Assembly (NCBI GenBank): GCA_947476485.1
Contig: CANJQU010000012.1
Coordinates: 1-64,000 of the forward strand
Direction: 5' to 3'
Length of the DNA: 64,000 nucleotides
Origin: Chitinophagaceae bacterium
Lineage (GTDB): Bacteria; Bacteroidota; Bacteroidia; Chitinophagales; Chitinophagaceae
A program made the translations under genes and the position numbers. The stretch's first letter is position 1; every line of letters begins with the position of its first letter. Below the pieces are notes generated by a model. That model saw only the letters and a list, made by a program, of their open reading frames with translations, had not been told where the DNA came from and made no database searches. Below, in pieces: positions 11,535 to 20,220 of this stretch.

Positions 11535-12389
11535 TTACCCAAGCCTGCTTTCCAGCTCGCTCAGCGGAAATACCTCTTTCACACGTACTCCTCTTTCTGT
11601 TTGCTGCAGCGTACAGCATTCATTCTTCGGGTCATGTTCAAAGAAAAGTACCCAGTTATTCGCAGCGGCCTCATTAAGCAATTTGTGCTTCTCATCGAGT
11701 GTATCCAGGGGGCGCATATCATATGCCATCACCCAGGGAAGTGATACGTGTGCGCTGCTGGGTATCAGGTCAGCGCAAAAGAGCAGGGTAGTCTCGTTAT
11801 ACTTTATCTGCGGCAGCATCATCGAGTCGGTATGTCCGTTTACATAACGTATACGTATATCCTGTATCCATTCTTCATTGTCTGCCGTTTCAACAAAGCG
11901 CAGGCGTGTGCTCTCTTCGATAGGGAGGATATTCTCCTTTAGGAACGATGCTTTTTCGCGCTCGTTGGGGCTTAATGCAGATGTCCAGTGATGGTGGTTG
12001 CTCCAGTAGAACGCATTTTTGAAGGCAGGTACCAGTTTATCTCCTTCGCGTTTTATGGATCCGCCGCAATGGTCAAAATGCAGGTGTGTAAGAAATACGT
12101 CGGTAATATCATCCATCGTAAAGCCATGCTTCGCCAGGCCTTTTTCTATACTGTCTTCTCCATGCGGAAAGTAATGGCTGAAGAACTTGGCATCCTGCTT
12201 TGTTCCCATGCCATTGTCCACAAGTATCTTGTAGTTACCGTGTTCTATCAGCAGGCAACGCATTGCCCAGCTGCACATATTGTTCTCATCCGCCGGATTG
12301 GCTTTATTCCACATTGTCTTAGGCACCACGCCAAACATAGCCCCGCCGTCCAGCTTAAAATATCCTGCATTAATTGTGTATAGTCTCAT
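11535..12389 (-). CDS. Metallo-beta-lactamase fold hydrolase
   Basis: VFLTHLHFDHCGG, VNGHTDSMMLPQI and FCADLIPSSAHV metal-binding motifs. Confidence 0.9.
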   Translation of the reverse strand: MRLYTINAGYFKLDGGAMFGVVPKTMWNKANPADENNMCSWAMRCLLIEHGNYKILVDNGMGTKQDAKFFSHYFPHGEDSIEKGLAKHGFTMDDITDVFLTHLHFDHCGGSIKREGDKLVPAFKNAFYWSNHHHWTSALSPNEREKASFLKENILPIEESTRLRFVETADNEEWIQDIRIRYVNGHTDSMMLPQIKYNETTLLFCADLIPSSAHVSLPWVMAYDMRPLDTLDEKHKLLNEAAANNWVLFFEHDPKNECCTLQQTERGVRVKEVFPLSELESRLG

Positions 12390-12504
12390 AATCTACATCC
12401 CGATAGTTCAGGATTCTCCAAATTGTTTATTGTTTCAAATCTATCAACAAATTTTCAAACAAAACTGTTTAATTCCCTTCCAAAGTTCAATGGCCTTGAT
12501 ACCG

Positions 12505-13842
12505 CTACATACCTGGTCCCCCTTTAGGGGACAGGGGTATCGTCTTGAACAGGACAATTACCCCTGCCACAAAAAACGTGATAAGCGCGATGATCGCGCT
12601 ACGCATATTCATAACACTGTCTATGAACCCGAAAGAAAGCATACCAATAACGATCGCCATCTTCTCTGTCACGTCATAAAAGCTGAAAAAGGACGCTGTG
12701 TCATGCGTTGGCGGCATAAGCTTGGAGTAAGTAGAGCGGCTCAGGGATTGTATTCCTCCCATGATCAGACCTACGATACCAGCTACAATATAAAACTCAG
12801 TGGCTGTATAGGTAAAATACGCTGCCACACACACACCTATCCATATAAAAACAACAAACAGAAGCACCTGTAGATTGCCAAACAGGTCCGACAGCTTAGC
12901 CATAAGATAAGCCCCTGCGATAGCTACGATCTGTATCACCAGTATGGCTATGATCAATTGGTCTGTCTTTAGCTTCAATTCCTTGCTCCCAAATATCGTT
13001 GCGGCCAGCATCACCGTTTGCACACCCATGCTGTAGAAGAAGAAAGCCAGCAGATAAGTTTTCAATACTGGCATTTTTTTTATCTGGCCAAATACCTTCT
13101 TCAGCTCGTAAAAACCATTTGCCAGCAGGCTATGGTCATGTTTCTTAGCCAGCGGCGCCCCTTTGGGCATCTTATAGAACGTGATCTGCGCAAACCCCAT
13201 CCACCAGAGGCCTACCATGAAGAAGGATAACCGCGCTGGCATTGATGGGTCCTTGATACCGAACCATTCCGGTTTAAAAACAAACACGAAACAAATTAGT
13301 TGAAGGATCACACTGCCTATATATCCGTACGAAAATCCCTGCGCGCTTACCCGGTCACGGTCTGCTTCAACCGCGATCTCCGGCAGGTAGGCATTATAGA
13401 ACACCAGGCTGCCGCAATACCCAAGTGCCGCAAGCGCTGAGAAGATGATCCCCAGTTCGACCGTCTTGCCGGTAAAGAAATAAAGACAGCAACACGATAT
13501 AGACCCCAAATAGCAAAAGAGCTGCATGAACCTCTTCTTGTTGCCCTTATAATCAGCTATAGAAGACAGTATCGGCGACAAAAGCGCTATAATGAGATAT
13601 GCCGCAGCGATAGAATAGTCAAACAATGAACTGTTCTTGACCGTCATCCCGAAAAACGAGACCTTGTCGCTTATCGTTTGTCCGTCCTTAGAAATGGTTG
13701 TAACCTCATTATAGTAAGCAGGGAATATGGTAGAAGTAATGACCAGGTTATACGCCGAATTGGCCCAGTCATACATAGACCACGCTCGGTGCATCGATTT
13801 GGATGAAGTAATTACCGGCACACTGCCGCTGGTAGTTTCCAT
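12505..13842 (-). CDS. MFS transporter, UMF1 family
   Basis: RAWSMYDWANSAYNLVITSTIFPAYY is the UMF1-type N-terminus; 11-12 TMs; start METTSG at 13842. Confidence 0.88.
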   Translation of the reverse strand: METTSGSVPVITSSKSMHRAWSMYDWANSAYNLVITSTIFPAYYNEVTTISKDGQTISDKVSFFGMTVKNSSLFDYSIAAAYLIIALLSPILSSIADYKGNKKRFMQLFCYLGSISCCCLYFFTGKTVELGIIFSALAALGYCGSLVFYNAYLPEIAVEADRDRVSAQGFSYGYIGSVILQLICFVFVFKPEWFGIKDPSMPARLSFFMVGLWWMGFAQITFYKMPKGAPLAKKHDHSLLANGFYELKKVFGQIKKMPVLKTYLLAFFFYSMGVQTVMLAATIFGSKELKLKTDQLIIAILVIQIVAIAGAYLMAKLSDLFGNLQVLLFVVFIWIGVCVAAYFTYTATEFYIVAGIVGLIMGGIQSLSRSTYSKLMPPTHDTASFFSFYDVTEKMAIVIGMLSFGFIDSVMNMRSAIIALITFFVAGVIVLFKTIPLSPKGGPGM

Positions 13843-14031
13843 GCAACAAATATAATCCCAAACACACCCCAAACCCCTAAAGGGCGTCACATGTGAATAA
13901 ATTTTCAGCTTGTGTACTTGCTTCTACGATGGAGTAAAATAATTCTGCAAAAATCCAGGTCCAAAGCTGAATATCTTAGAATCAGCTAAATTCCTGACGC
14001 CCCTTTAGGGGGAGGGGGTTAACTTTGCATC

Positions 14032-14490
14032 ATGGGCTACAAAAACATACCACCCGGCGGCGTACTGCAATGGATAAAAGAAACCTTCGAAGGCAAAGTC
14101 GTCGAAGAGTCCCGCTCGCCGGCCGGCAACTGGCTTCGGTTCACGCTGGAGCGCATTGAGAAAGGTAATGCGGTTATCACCCTCGAAGTGCGCAAAGAAA
14201 TGACTAACCCCTATGGCAATATCCACGGAGGCATGATGAGCCTGGTGATAGACGAGGCCATAGGGTGGGGCGTCGTAAGCCTCGATACCGAGCATCACTA
14301 CACATCACTAACCCTAAATGTCGACTTTCTATACGCCATCAAAGAAGGCGAGCGCCTGCGTGCCGAGTCAAAGGTGCTGCGCGTAGGCAAGAAGATTATC
14401 AATGTAGAGTGTCATGTCTACGATATGACCGGAAACGTTCTTGCACGGGCCAACAGCAACCTCATCGTCACCAATATGGAGTTCCACTAG
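14032..14490 (+). CDS. PaaI-family hotdog thioesterase
   Basis: NPYGNIHGGMMSLVIDEAIGW hotdog signature; LNVDFLYAIKEGERLRAESKVLRVGKKI. Confidence 0.88.
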   Translation: MGYKNIPPGGVLQWIKETFEGKVVEESRSPAGNWLRFTLERIEKGNAVITLEVRKEMTNPYGNIHGGMMSLVIDEAIGWGVVSLDTEHHYTSLTLNVDFLYAIKEGERLRAESKVLRVGKKIINVECHVYDMTGNVLARANSNLIVTNMEFH

Positions 14491-14562
14491 CTCAAAATAT
14501 ACTACATATGCGGTATACCCCATTCGTCGCTTTTGCTCGTTCTTTGTAGAAAATAATCGAAT

Positions 14563-15210
14563 ATGAACAGGTCGAAAACGATAAGGCTGGGCATCCTGGT
14601 TGGTCTCCTGAGTTTCATCTCAGCAACAACGTTCGCCCAGCTTGGTATCCAGGTCGGCTGGAATATATCCGGTTACAAGTTGGTAAAGTCGGGCGTAAAA
14701 GAAGACCGCGGCTGGAATTTCGGGTTTAATGCCGGTATGCTCTACCGTACACCCGGTAAGTATTTCAGTGTGCAGCCCACCCTTCTCTTTACACAGAAAG
14801 GTGCAACAAACAACAATAACGGCAGCACCTATGTCTCGGGCATCAGCCATTTCAAAAACAAGCTGGGCTATCTTGAGTTGTCGCTGCCACTCATCTTCAA
14901 AGCGCCCCTGGGTGTAAAAAACTGCTCATACGACATCGGCGCAGGCCCTTATTTCTCAAAACTCGTTTCCGCAGTCTCCAAAGCCGTAGACCTCGACGGA
15001 GGCACCAAAGTCAACAAGTTCAAGATCGGCAAATCGTCCACTGATGATTTCAAATCCGGTGACATCGGGCTCTCGCTATACATGGGTATGCGGGTAATGC
15101 ACTTTAACATGTCTCTCGTTTACGACCTCGGCCTCACCAACGTTACCCCAAACCCCAACCAATCCATAAAGAACGGCTGCTTCAGCCTGAATATCGGGGC
15201 GATCTTTTAG
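14563..15210 (+). CDS. Outer membrane beta-barrel protein (PorT-like)
   Basis: Signal peptide, LGIQVGWNISGYK, C-terminal barrel strand. Confidence 0.65.
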   Translation: MNRSKTIRLGILVGLLSFISATTFAQLGIQVGWNISGYKLVKSGVKEDRGWNFGFNAGMLYRTPGKYFSVQPTLLFTQKGATNNNNGSTYVSGISHFKNKLGYLELSLPLIFKAPLGVKNCSYDIGAGPYFSKLVSAVSKAVDLDGGTKVNKFKIGKSSTDDFKSGDIGLSLYMGMRVMHFNMSLVYDLGLTNVTPNPNQSIKNGCFSLNIGAIF

Positions 15211-15269
15211 CTGGCAGAGCCATTTGTATGATCAATGACTGCCGTTGGAAGCCGCTTTAAAGCCCTCCA

Positions 15270-15300
15270 TTGAGCATTTCATTTATTAATTATACTTTTG
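15270..15300 (+). promoter_or_regulatory. Bacteroidota sigma-A-type promoter of metF
   Basis: TTG (15270-15272) - 20 nt - TACTTTTG (15293-15300), ATG at 15312. Confidence 0.65.
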
Positions 15301-15311
15301 CGCCTGCAATT

Positions 15312-16265
15312 ATGAAAGTTACCGAACATCTGGCCCAGGCCAAAGACACTATTGTATCATTTGAGATATTGCCGCCTACCAAGGGCAAGAGCATACAATC
15401 TATATACGATCACCTCGATCCGCTGATGGAGTTCAACCCTGCATTCATCAACGTTACCTATCACCGTGCCGAGCAGATACTCAAAACCCGCAAAGACGGT
15501 TCGCTGGAGTGGGTGGAGATCCGCAAGCGCCCCGGTACTGTGGGCATCTGCGCCGCCCTTATGAACAAATACAAGGTCGAAGCCATTCCGCACCTCATCT
15601 GTGGGGGCTTCAGCAAGGCAGAGACCGAGAACGCCCTCATAGATCTCGACTTCCTCGGCATCAAGAACGTCCTTGCACTTCGTGGCGATGCTGCTGTGGG
15701 TGAGAAGTTCTTTACCCCGCACCTTCATGGCCACCGCTATGCAGAGGACCTCGTTCGCCAGGTAGTAGACCTCAACAATGGCCGCTACATGGAAGACGAC
15801 ATCATCGACGGCGCCAAGACCGACTTCTGTATCGGTGTCGCAGGCTATCCCGAGAAGCACTTTGAGGCGCCCAACATGGATACCGACATCTTCTACCTCA
15901 AGCGCAAAATAGACCTCGGCGGCGACTATGTCACCACCCAGATGTTTTTCAACAACGACCACTACTTCAGCTTCATAAAGAAGTGCAAAGACCACGGTAT
16001 TACAGTGCCCATAGTACCCGGCCTCAAGCCGCTTACCAACAAGAAACAGCTCTCCATGATACCCCGCGTGTTCAACGTAGAAGTACCCGTGGAGTTATAC
16101 ACCGAAATGATGAAAGCCAAAACCGATGCCGACTGCGAGAAAGTAGGCACCGAATGGCTCCTGCATCAATGCCGCGGCCTGCTCAAGGAAAAAGTGAAGA
16201 TCCTCCACTTCTACACCCTCGGCAAGCCCAGCGTTGTCTACAACGTCCTCAAACAATTATTCTAA
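15312..16265 (+). CDS. metF: Methylenetetrahydrofolate reductase
   Basis: VSFEILPPTKGKSIQSIYDHLDPLMEFNPAFINVTYHRAE; LRGDAAV; TQMFFNNDHYFSF; ATG 15312 follows a TAnnTTTG promoter. Confidence 0.95.
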   Translation: MKVTEHLAQAKDTIVSFEILPPTKGKSIQSIYDHLDPLMEFNPAFINVTYHRAEQILKTRKDGSLEWVEIRKRPGTVGICAALMNKYKVEAIPHLICGGFSKAETENALIDLDFLGIKNVLALRGDAAVGEKFFTPHLHGHRYAEDLVRQVVDLNNGRYMEDDIIDGAKTDFCIGVAGYPEKHFEAPNMDTDIFYLKRKIDLGGDYVTTQMFFNNDHYFSFIKKCKDHGITVPIVPGLKPLTNKKQLSMIPRVFNVEVPVELYTEMMKAKTDADCEKVGTEWLLHQCRGLLKEKVKILHFYTLGKPSVVYNVLKQLF

Positions 16266-16274
16266 CCACATAAC

Positions 16275-16512
16275 AAGCGCTGAAAGCGCGAAATACATAA
16301 GCCCGGGGCATCGCCCTGGGTTAATTATTTATGGAAACCGCTCCACGCCCTGAAGGGGCGAAATACCACGCAACACCTCCCCTCCTTTTCAAGGAGGGGC
16401 ATGGCAAAAGACATAGCGAAGCAATGTACTTTTGGCTGGGGTGGTTACCTCGCGCTATGACTACGCAGCTCATTCCACCTCACCCTCTCCTTCGGAGAGG
16501 GCCGGGGAGAGG
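16275..16512. repeat. Mosaic of short palindromic intergenic repeats
   Basis: gcgctgaaagcgcgaaatacataagcccggggcatcgccctggg; cgccctgaaggggcgaaata; cccctccttttcaaggagggg; ccctctccttcggagaggg. Confidence 0.7.
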
Positions 16513-16725
16513 TCACGCCTTCACACGCCCATTACTCATCTTGCGGTGATGCGGCGTATGCTGGCTGTGATGAATGAACCCCAGGTTCTTGTGTGGCGCT
16601 TCCTCTTCCTCATCTTCCCTGCCCTCAGCACGTTTCTTAGCTACATACTGGTATAATTTCATGGCAGGATAAACCAATATTCCTGCAGCCGCTGCTATCG
16701 CTATTGCCTTCCAATACTTTTTCAT
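16513..16725 (-). CDS. Hypothetical small protein with N-terminal TM segment
   Basis: MKKYWKAIAIAAAAGILVYPAMKLYQYVAKKRAEG...; overlaps the edge of a repeat-rich region. Confidence 0.4.
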   Translation of the reverse strand: MKKYWKAIAIAAAAGILVYPAMKLYQYVAKKRAEGREDEEEEAPHKNLGFIHHSQHTPHHRKMSNGRVKA

Positions 16726-16886
16726 GATCCGGATATTTTAGAGATTATCAATGTACGATCACTAAAAAAAATCGCGCCACCATGCGTTATCACAGCCACG
16801 AGCTCGGAAAAAGGTTCATGGTGAGCGTAGTCGAACCAAGACTGCTCAATCGAGCGAAAAAGAGCACACCGCCCATTAAAAAACAA

Positions 16887-16912
16887 GATACCGGATGCAA
16901 GCACCCGGTATC
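16887..16912 (-). terminator. Terminator stem-loop after fbaB
   Basis: GATACCGG...CCGGTATC with T-rich run on the minus strand (TTGTTTTTTAAT). Confidence 0.75.
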
Positions 16913-16976
16913 AACTATTTACTACATCAATACCCGCAACAACTTTTGGGTTTTGACCTTTAACTTTTAACTTCCC

Positions 16977-18035
16977 TTAAGCGATCGTCACCGACCCATC
17001 AAGATAAACATCCTGTATAGTATTCAGCAGCGCCACGCCTTCGCCCATAGGCTTCTGGAACGCCTTGCGGCCGCTTATCAGTCCCATACCGCCGGCGCGC
17101 TTGTTCACCACCGCTGTGGTCACTGCTTCTGCCAGGTCGGTAGCGCCTTTCGACTCACCGCCCGAGTTGATCAATCCCACACGGCCCATGTAGCAATTAG
17201 CCACCTGGTAACGGCACAGGTCTATCGGGTGATCTGTGGTCAGCTTGTCATAAACGATCTTGCTCGTTTTGCCAAAGTTGATGGCATTGTAGCCGCCATT
17301 GTTGGTAGGCAATTTCTGCTTTATGATGTCTGCCTGTATCGTCACACCCAGGTGATTGGCCTGGCCAGTGAGGTCGGCAGCAGTGTGGTAGTCCACACCA
17401 TCTTTCTTAAAGCCGCTGTTGCGCAGGTAGCACCACAATACGGTAGCCATCCCCAGCTCATGCGCATATTCAAACGCCTTGGCCACCTCTACTATCTGGC
17501 GAGCGCTCTCGTCGCTGCCAAAATAGATCGTAGCGCCCACCGCTACAGCGCCCATGTTCCATGCATCCTTTATGTTGCCAAACATGATCTGGTCAAACTT
17601 ATTAGGATACGTAAGGAATTCGTTATGGTTCACCTTTACGATGAACGGTATTTTGTGTGCATACTTCCTGGCCACTGCGCCCAGCACGCCATAGGTCGAT
17701 GCCACTGCATTACAGCCGCCCTCTATAGCCAGCTTCACTATATTCTCCGGGTCAAAATAAATGGGGTTTGGAGCGAAAGATGCGCCGCCGCTATGCTCTA
17801 TACCCTGGTCCACCGGCAGTATCGATACATAACCGCTGCCTGCCAGCCTGCCATGGTTCATCAGCGTGCCTATGCTACGCAGCGTCTGCACATTACGGTT
17901 GCTCTGGGTCCAGTTGTCATCCAGGTGACTCGGAGAAGGCAGGTGCAGTGCCGACTTATCAATGGTTTTGCTAGTATGCCCTAAATAATACTCGGCCTTA
18001 TCGCCCAATAACTCATGAATTTTGTTTGCTGACAT
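16977..18035 (-). CDS. fbaB: Class I fructose-bisphosphate aldolase (DhnA/FbaB type)
   Basis: [45 protein letters not shown] and [12 protein letters not shown]. Confidence 0.93.
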   Translation of the reverse strand: MSANKIHELLGDKAEYYLGHTSKTIDKSALHLPSPSHLDDNWTQSNRNVQTLRSIGTLMNHGRLAGSGYVSILPVDQGIEHSGGASFAPNPIYFDPENIVKLAIEGGCNAVASTYGVLGAVARKYAHKIPFIVKVNHNEFLTYPNKFDQIMFGNIKDAWNMGAVAVGATIYFGSDESARQIVEVAKAFEYAHELGMATVLWCYLRNSGFKKDGVDYHTAADLTGQANHLGVTIQADIIKQKLPTNNGGYNAINFGKTSKIVYDKLTTDHPIDLCRYQVANCYMGRVGLINSGGESKGATDLAEAVTTAVVNKRAGGMGLISGRKAFQKPMGEGVALLNTIQDVYLDGSVTIA

Positions 18036-18548
18036 ATAGTTAGTTTATGTTTTTATTCGGGTGCAAAGGTAAACTAAGATTTTTAGGATTTTACGATTTT
18101 AAGAGGTGCGTTTTGGATTTTCATGATGGCAGAATTTTCACCGGCAAAGAAAAACACACCCCTCAAGCTTCGCTCCTTCGCTTGCGTGAACTCTCTGAGA
18201 GGGGAAGTGTAACGTAAGCGCTAGACATCCTGTATTCGACACAGAGAAACAGTAAATGTCCCATTTTGCTGGGAAAAAATAATGGGTAATGGGGCATGGA
18301 TGTTTGTTGAAATGCCTGTCTGTGGCTTATATTAGTGTTTTATGAAATTTCCCATTGTGCCCCACGTGTTCATTTGGCAGTTTTCAGTCGGCAGTTGATT
18401 GGGCTGGATTCTCTGTTGACCGTGATCCTGGCTTCATGCATTCATTTATATATTGCATTGTTTATGTTGCGAGTGGAATATCACAGTTTTGACGAAAAAA
18501 AAGTTTGCACAGGTTTGCGTTGATTATCAGGGTTTTAGTTCGAGAAAG

Positions 18549-18580
18549 TATCACAGGAATATCACAAGAATATCACACGG
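18549..18580. repeat. 11-bp-period direct repeat (tatcacaNNaa x3)
   Basis: tatcacaggaa tatcacaagaa tatcacacgg; extra tatcacag at 18479-18486. Confidence 0.7.
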
Positions 18581-18920
18581 TTTCAGGCGCTTTTTTTGAT
18601 GAAAAATTGAATTTGTTTTGCTGTTATTTATAACTGTAAAACGAGTATGAATTTCTCATTATGCAGTGGTGTAACAGTATAAAAAGGGCCGCAAGAAATG
18701 TGCCGAGGCACCGAAACTGCCAATAAAGATTCCCACATTCTTCGTGACCTTTGCTCTCACTAGCGTGAATGCTCAGAGAGATGGTCTGGATCAGGTTTTT
18801 CGGGTTTAGGATTGTAACTTTCCCTAATCAGCATACTTGATTGAGGATAATTTGCACGCCAGTTCACCGGACATGAAAACGTTCCTCATGTTGTTGTGTC
18901 CCGCGCGTATGTTCTTTTTT

Positions 18921-18990
18921 TTGGGTGGCTCCCGATATAAACAATCGGGAGGCGCCAGAAAGAACCAAACCTGCCTGCCGGCAGGCAGGG
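18921..18990. repeat. Nested palindromic intergenic repeat
   Basis: TCCCGAT-n7-ATCGGGA hairpin plus perfect 20-bp palindrome CCTGCCTGCCGGCAGGCAGG (18970-18989). Confidence 0.75.
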
Positions 18991-19322
18991 AAAAGGCCAC
19001 TTTTTTTGAATCGCGTCCGCGCAAAAAAAGAAGCTCTGCGCTGCGGTTGTGGGGAATACAATTTGGCGCCGCAGCACGTGCGGCCCGATTCTGCTAAGAA
19101 ATATTGGGGGCGTGTTTTTTAAGAAGTCACCGGCTAGTTAATCATAAGCAAGATTAGAGAGCAGCATATAGTATAGTGTGTTTGTAATGAAGTTTCTTTT
19201 TGCTTAGGTGTAACTAATAACCGCCCTGATGGAGCATTTTGTATAGATGATATCAAGTTGGCAGTGTTTTTATATAGTAGCTGGTGTTGAGTATAGGTTC
19301 CAGAACACTCATGCCCGAAATC

Positions 19323-19787
19323 ATGAAAAATTTGCTTACCCGCAGTATCATCTCCATATCGCTTTCCCTGGCTGTTATTAGCAATTGCGCTGGCCAGGCT
19401 GTACCATTAGGTGCCGGCATCGACAGATACGCCGAATTTCACGTAATATCTGCCGTCCACAAGCCCGGCGGGTTGACAGAAGTAATTGAACGCGTTAAGC
19501 CCCTCAACGGTATGCTCGCTGATTTCAGGATACAGGTAATTAATACACGCAAGAGCCGGGGCCAGGTTGTTGATGGTTTTGAAAAGATCGGCTATTACCG
19601 CCGCAAGCTGATGTATGATTGCACCACAGAAGCATACTGCGTGTTGGAAGCTATCTACTACGACCTCTATGGCAACGAAATAGCATCAGACGATACACGC
19701 GGCACCACCAAATGGTTCAAAATACCCGAATCCACCATGCGCGAAAGAGAGTTTCTTAGGGCATGCAGTAAGGGGCCAGATAAATAA
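19323..19787 (+). CDS. Hypothetical secreted protein
   Basis: Signal peptide MKNLLTRSIISISLSLAVISNCAGQA; no family recognised. Confidence 0.5.
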   Translation: MKNLLTRSIISISLSLAVISNCAGQAVPLGAGIDRYAEFHVISAVHKPGGLTEVIERVKPLNGMLADFRIQVINTRKSRGQVVDGFEKIGYYRRKLMYDCTTEAYCVLEAIYYDLYGNEIASDDTRGTTKWFKIPESTMREREFLRACSKGPDK

Positions 19788-20220
19788 GTTGGATAGGGAT
19801 AATTGATATTTGAGCACAGTTGTTTGAGATAGCGACTGTGCTTTTTTATTTTAACTGTGGATTGAAAATTCCAAACCATAGCATTCGGATTGCAAATCCG
19901 AAAGAGCGAGGTGGATTTAGGCGCACAACCGCAATCTGGAAATTGCTTTCCATTAGAGCGTAGTCGGAGACATACTGCGCACAATACAATTTTAAGCAAC
20001 TTTCCCTCCCCGATCCCCTTGATGCTCAATCAAAACCCCCGAATTAAAAATCGCAAAACTGAGCAATAATACCTAATAAGTATTATGTGCGTTTGCCACA
20101 GCGACCGCCAAACACAATGCCCGGCGGCGCTCAGCAATGACGTTCGGGCTGCTGCACTTTTTCCCAATTTCCCATCTTAAAACTATCTTTGTATATTACA
20201 TAGTAAACAACAATTGTAAT

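Noticed and set aside
15270-15311. TTG start for metF at 15270
   Set aside because: This TTG fits as the -33 element of the metF promoter; ATG 15312 gives the normal MetF N-terminus.
18824-19122. Five overlapping ORFs on both strands
   Set aside because: Generated by palindromic repeat sequence; mutually overlapping and repetitive.
20137-20220. Extended N-terminus of the E1 fusion ORF (start at 20137)
   Set aside because: A TATCTTTG promoter box lies at 20184-20191 inside it; ATG 20221 fits better.
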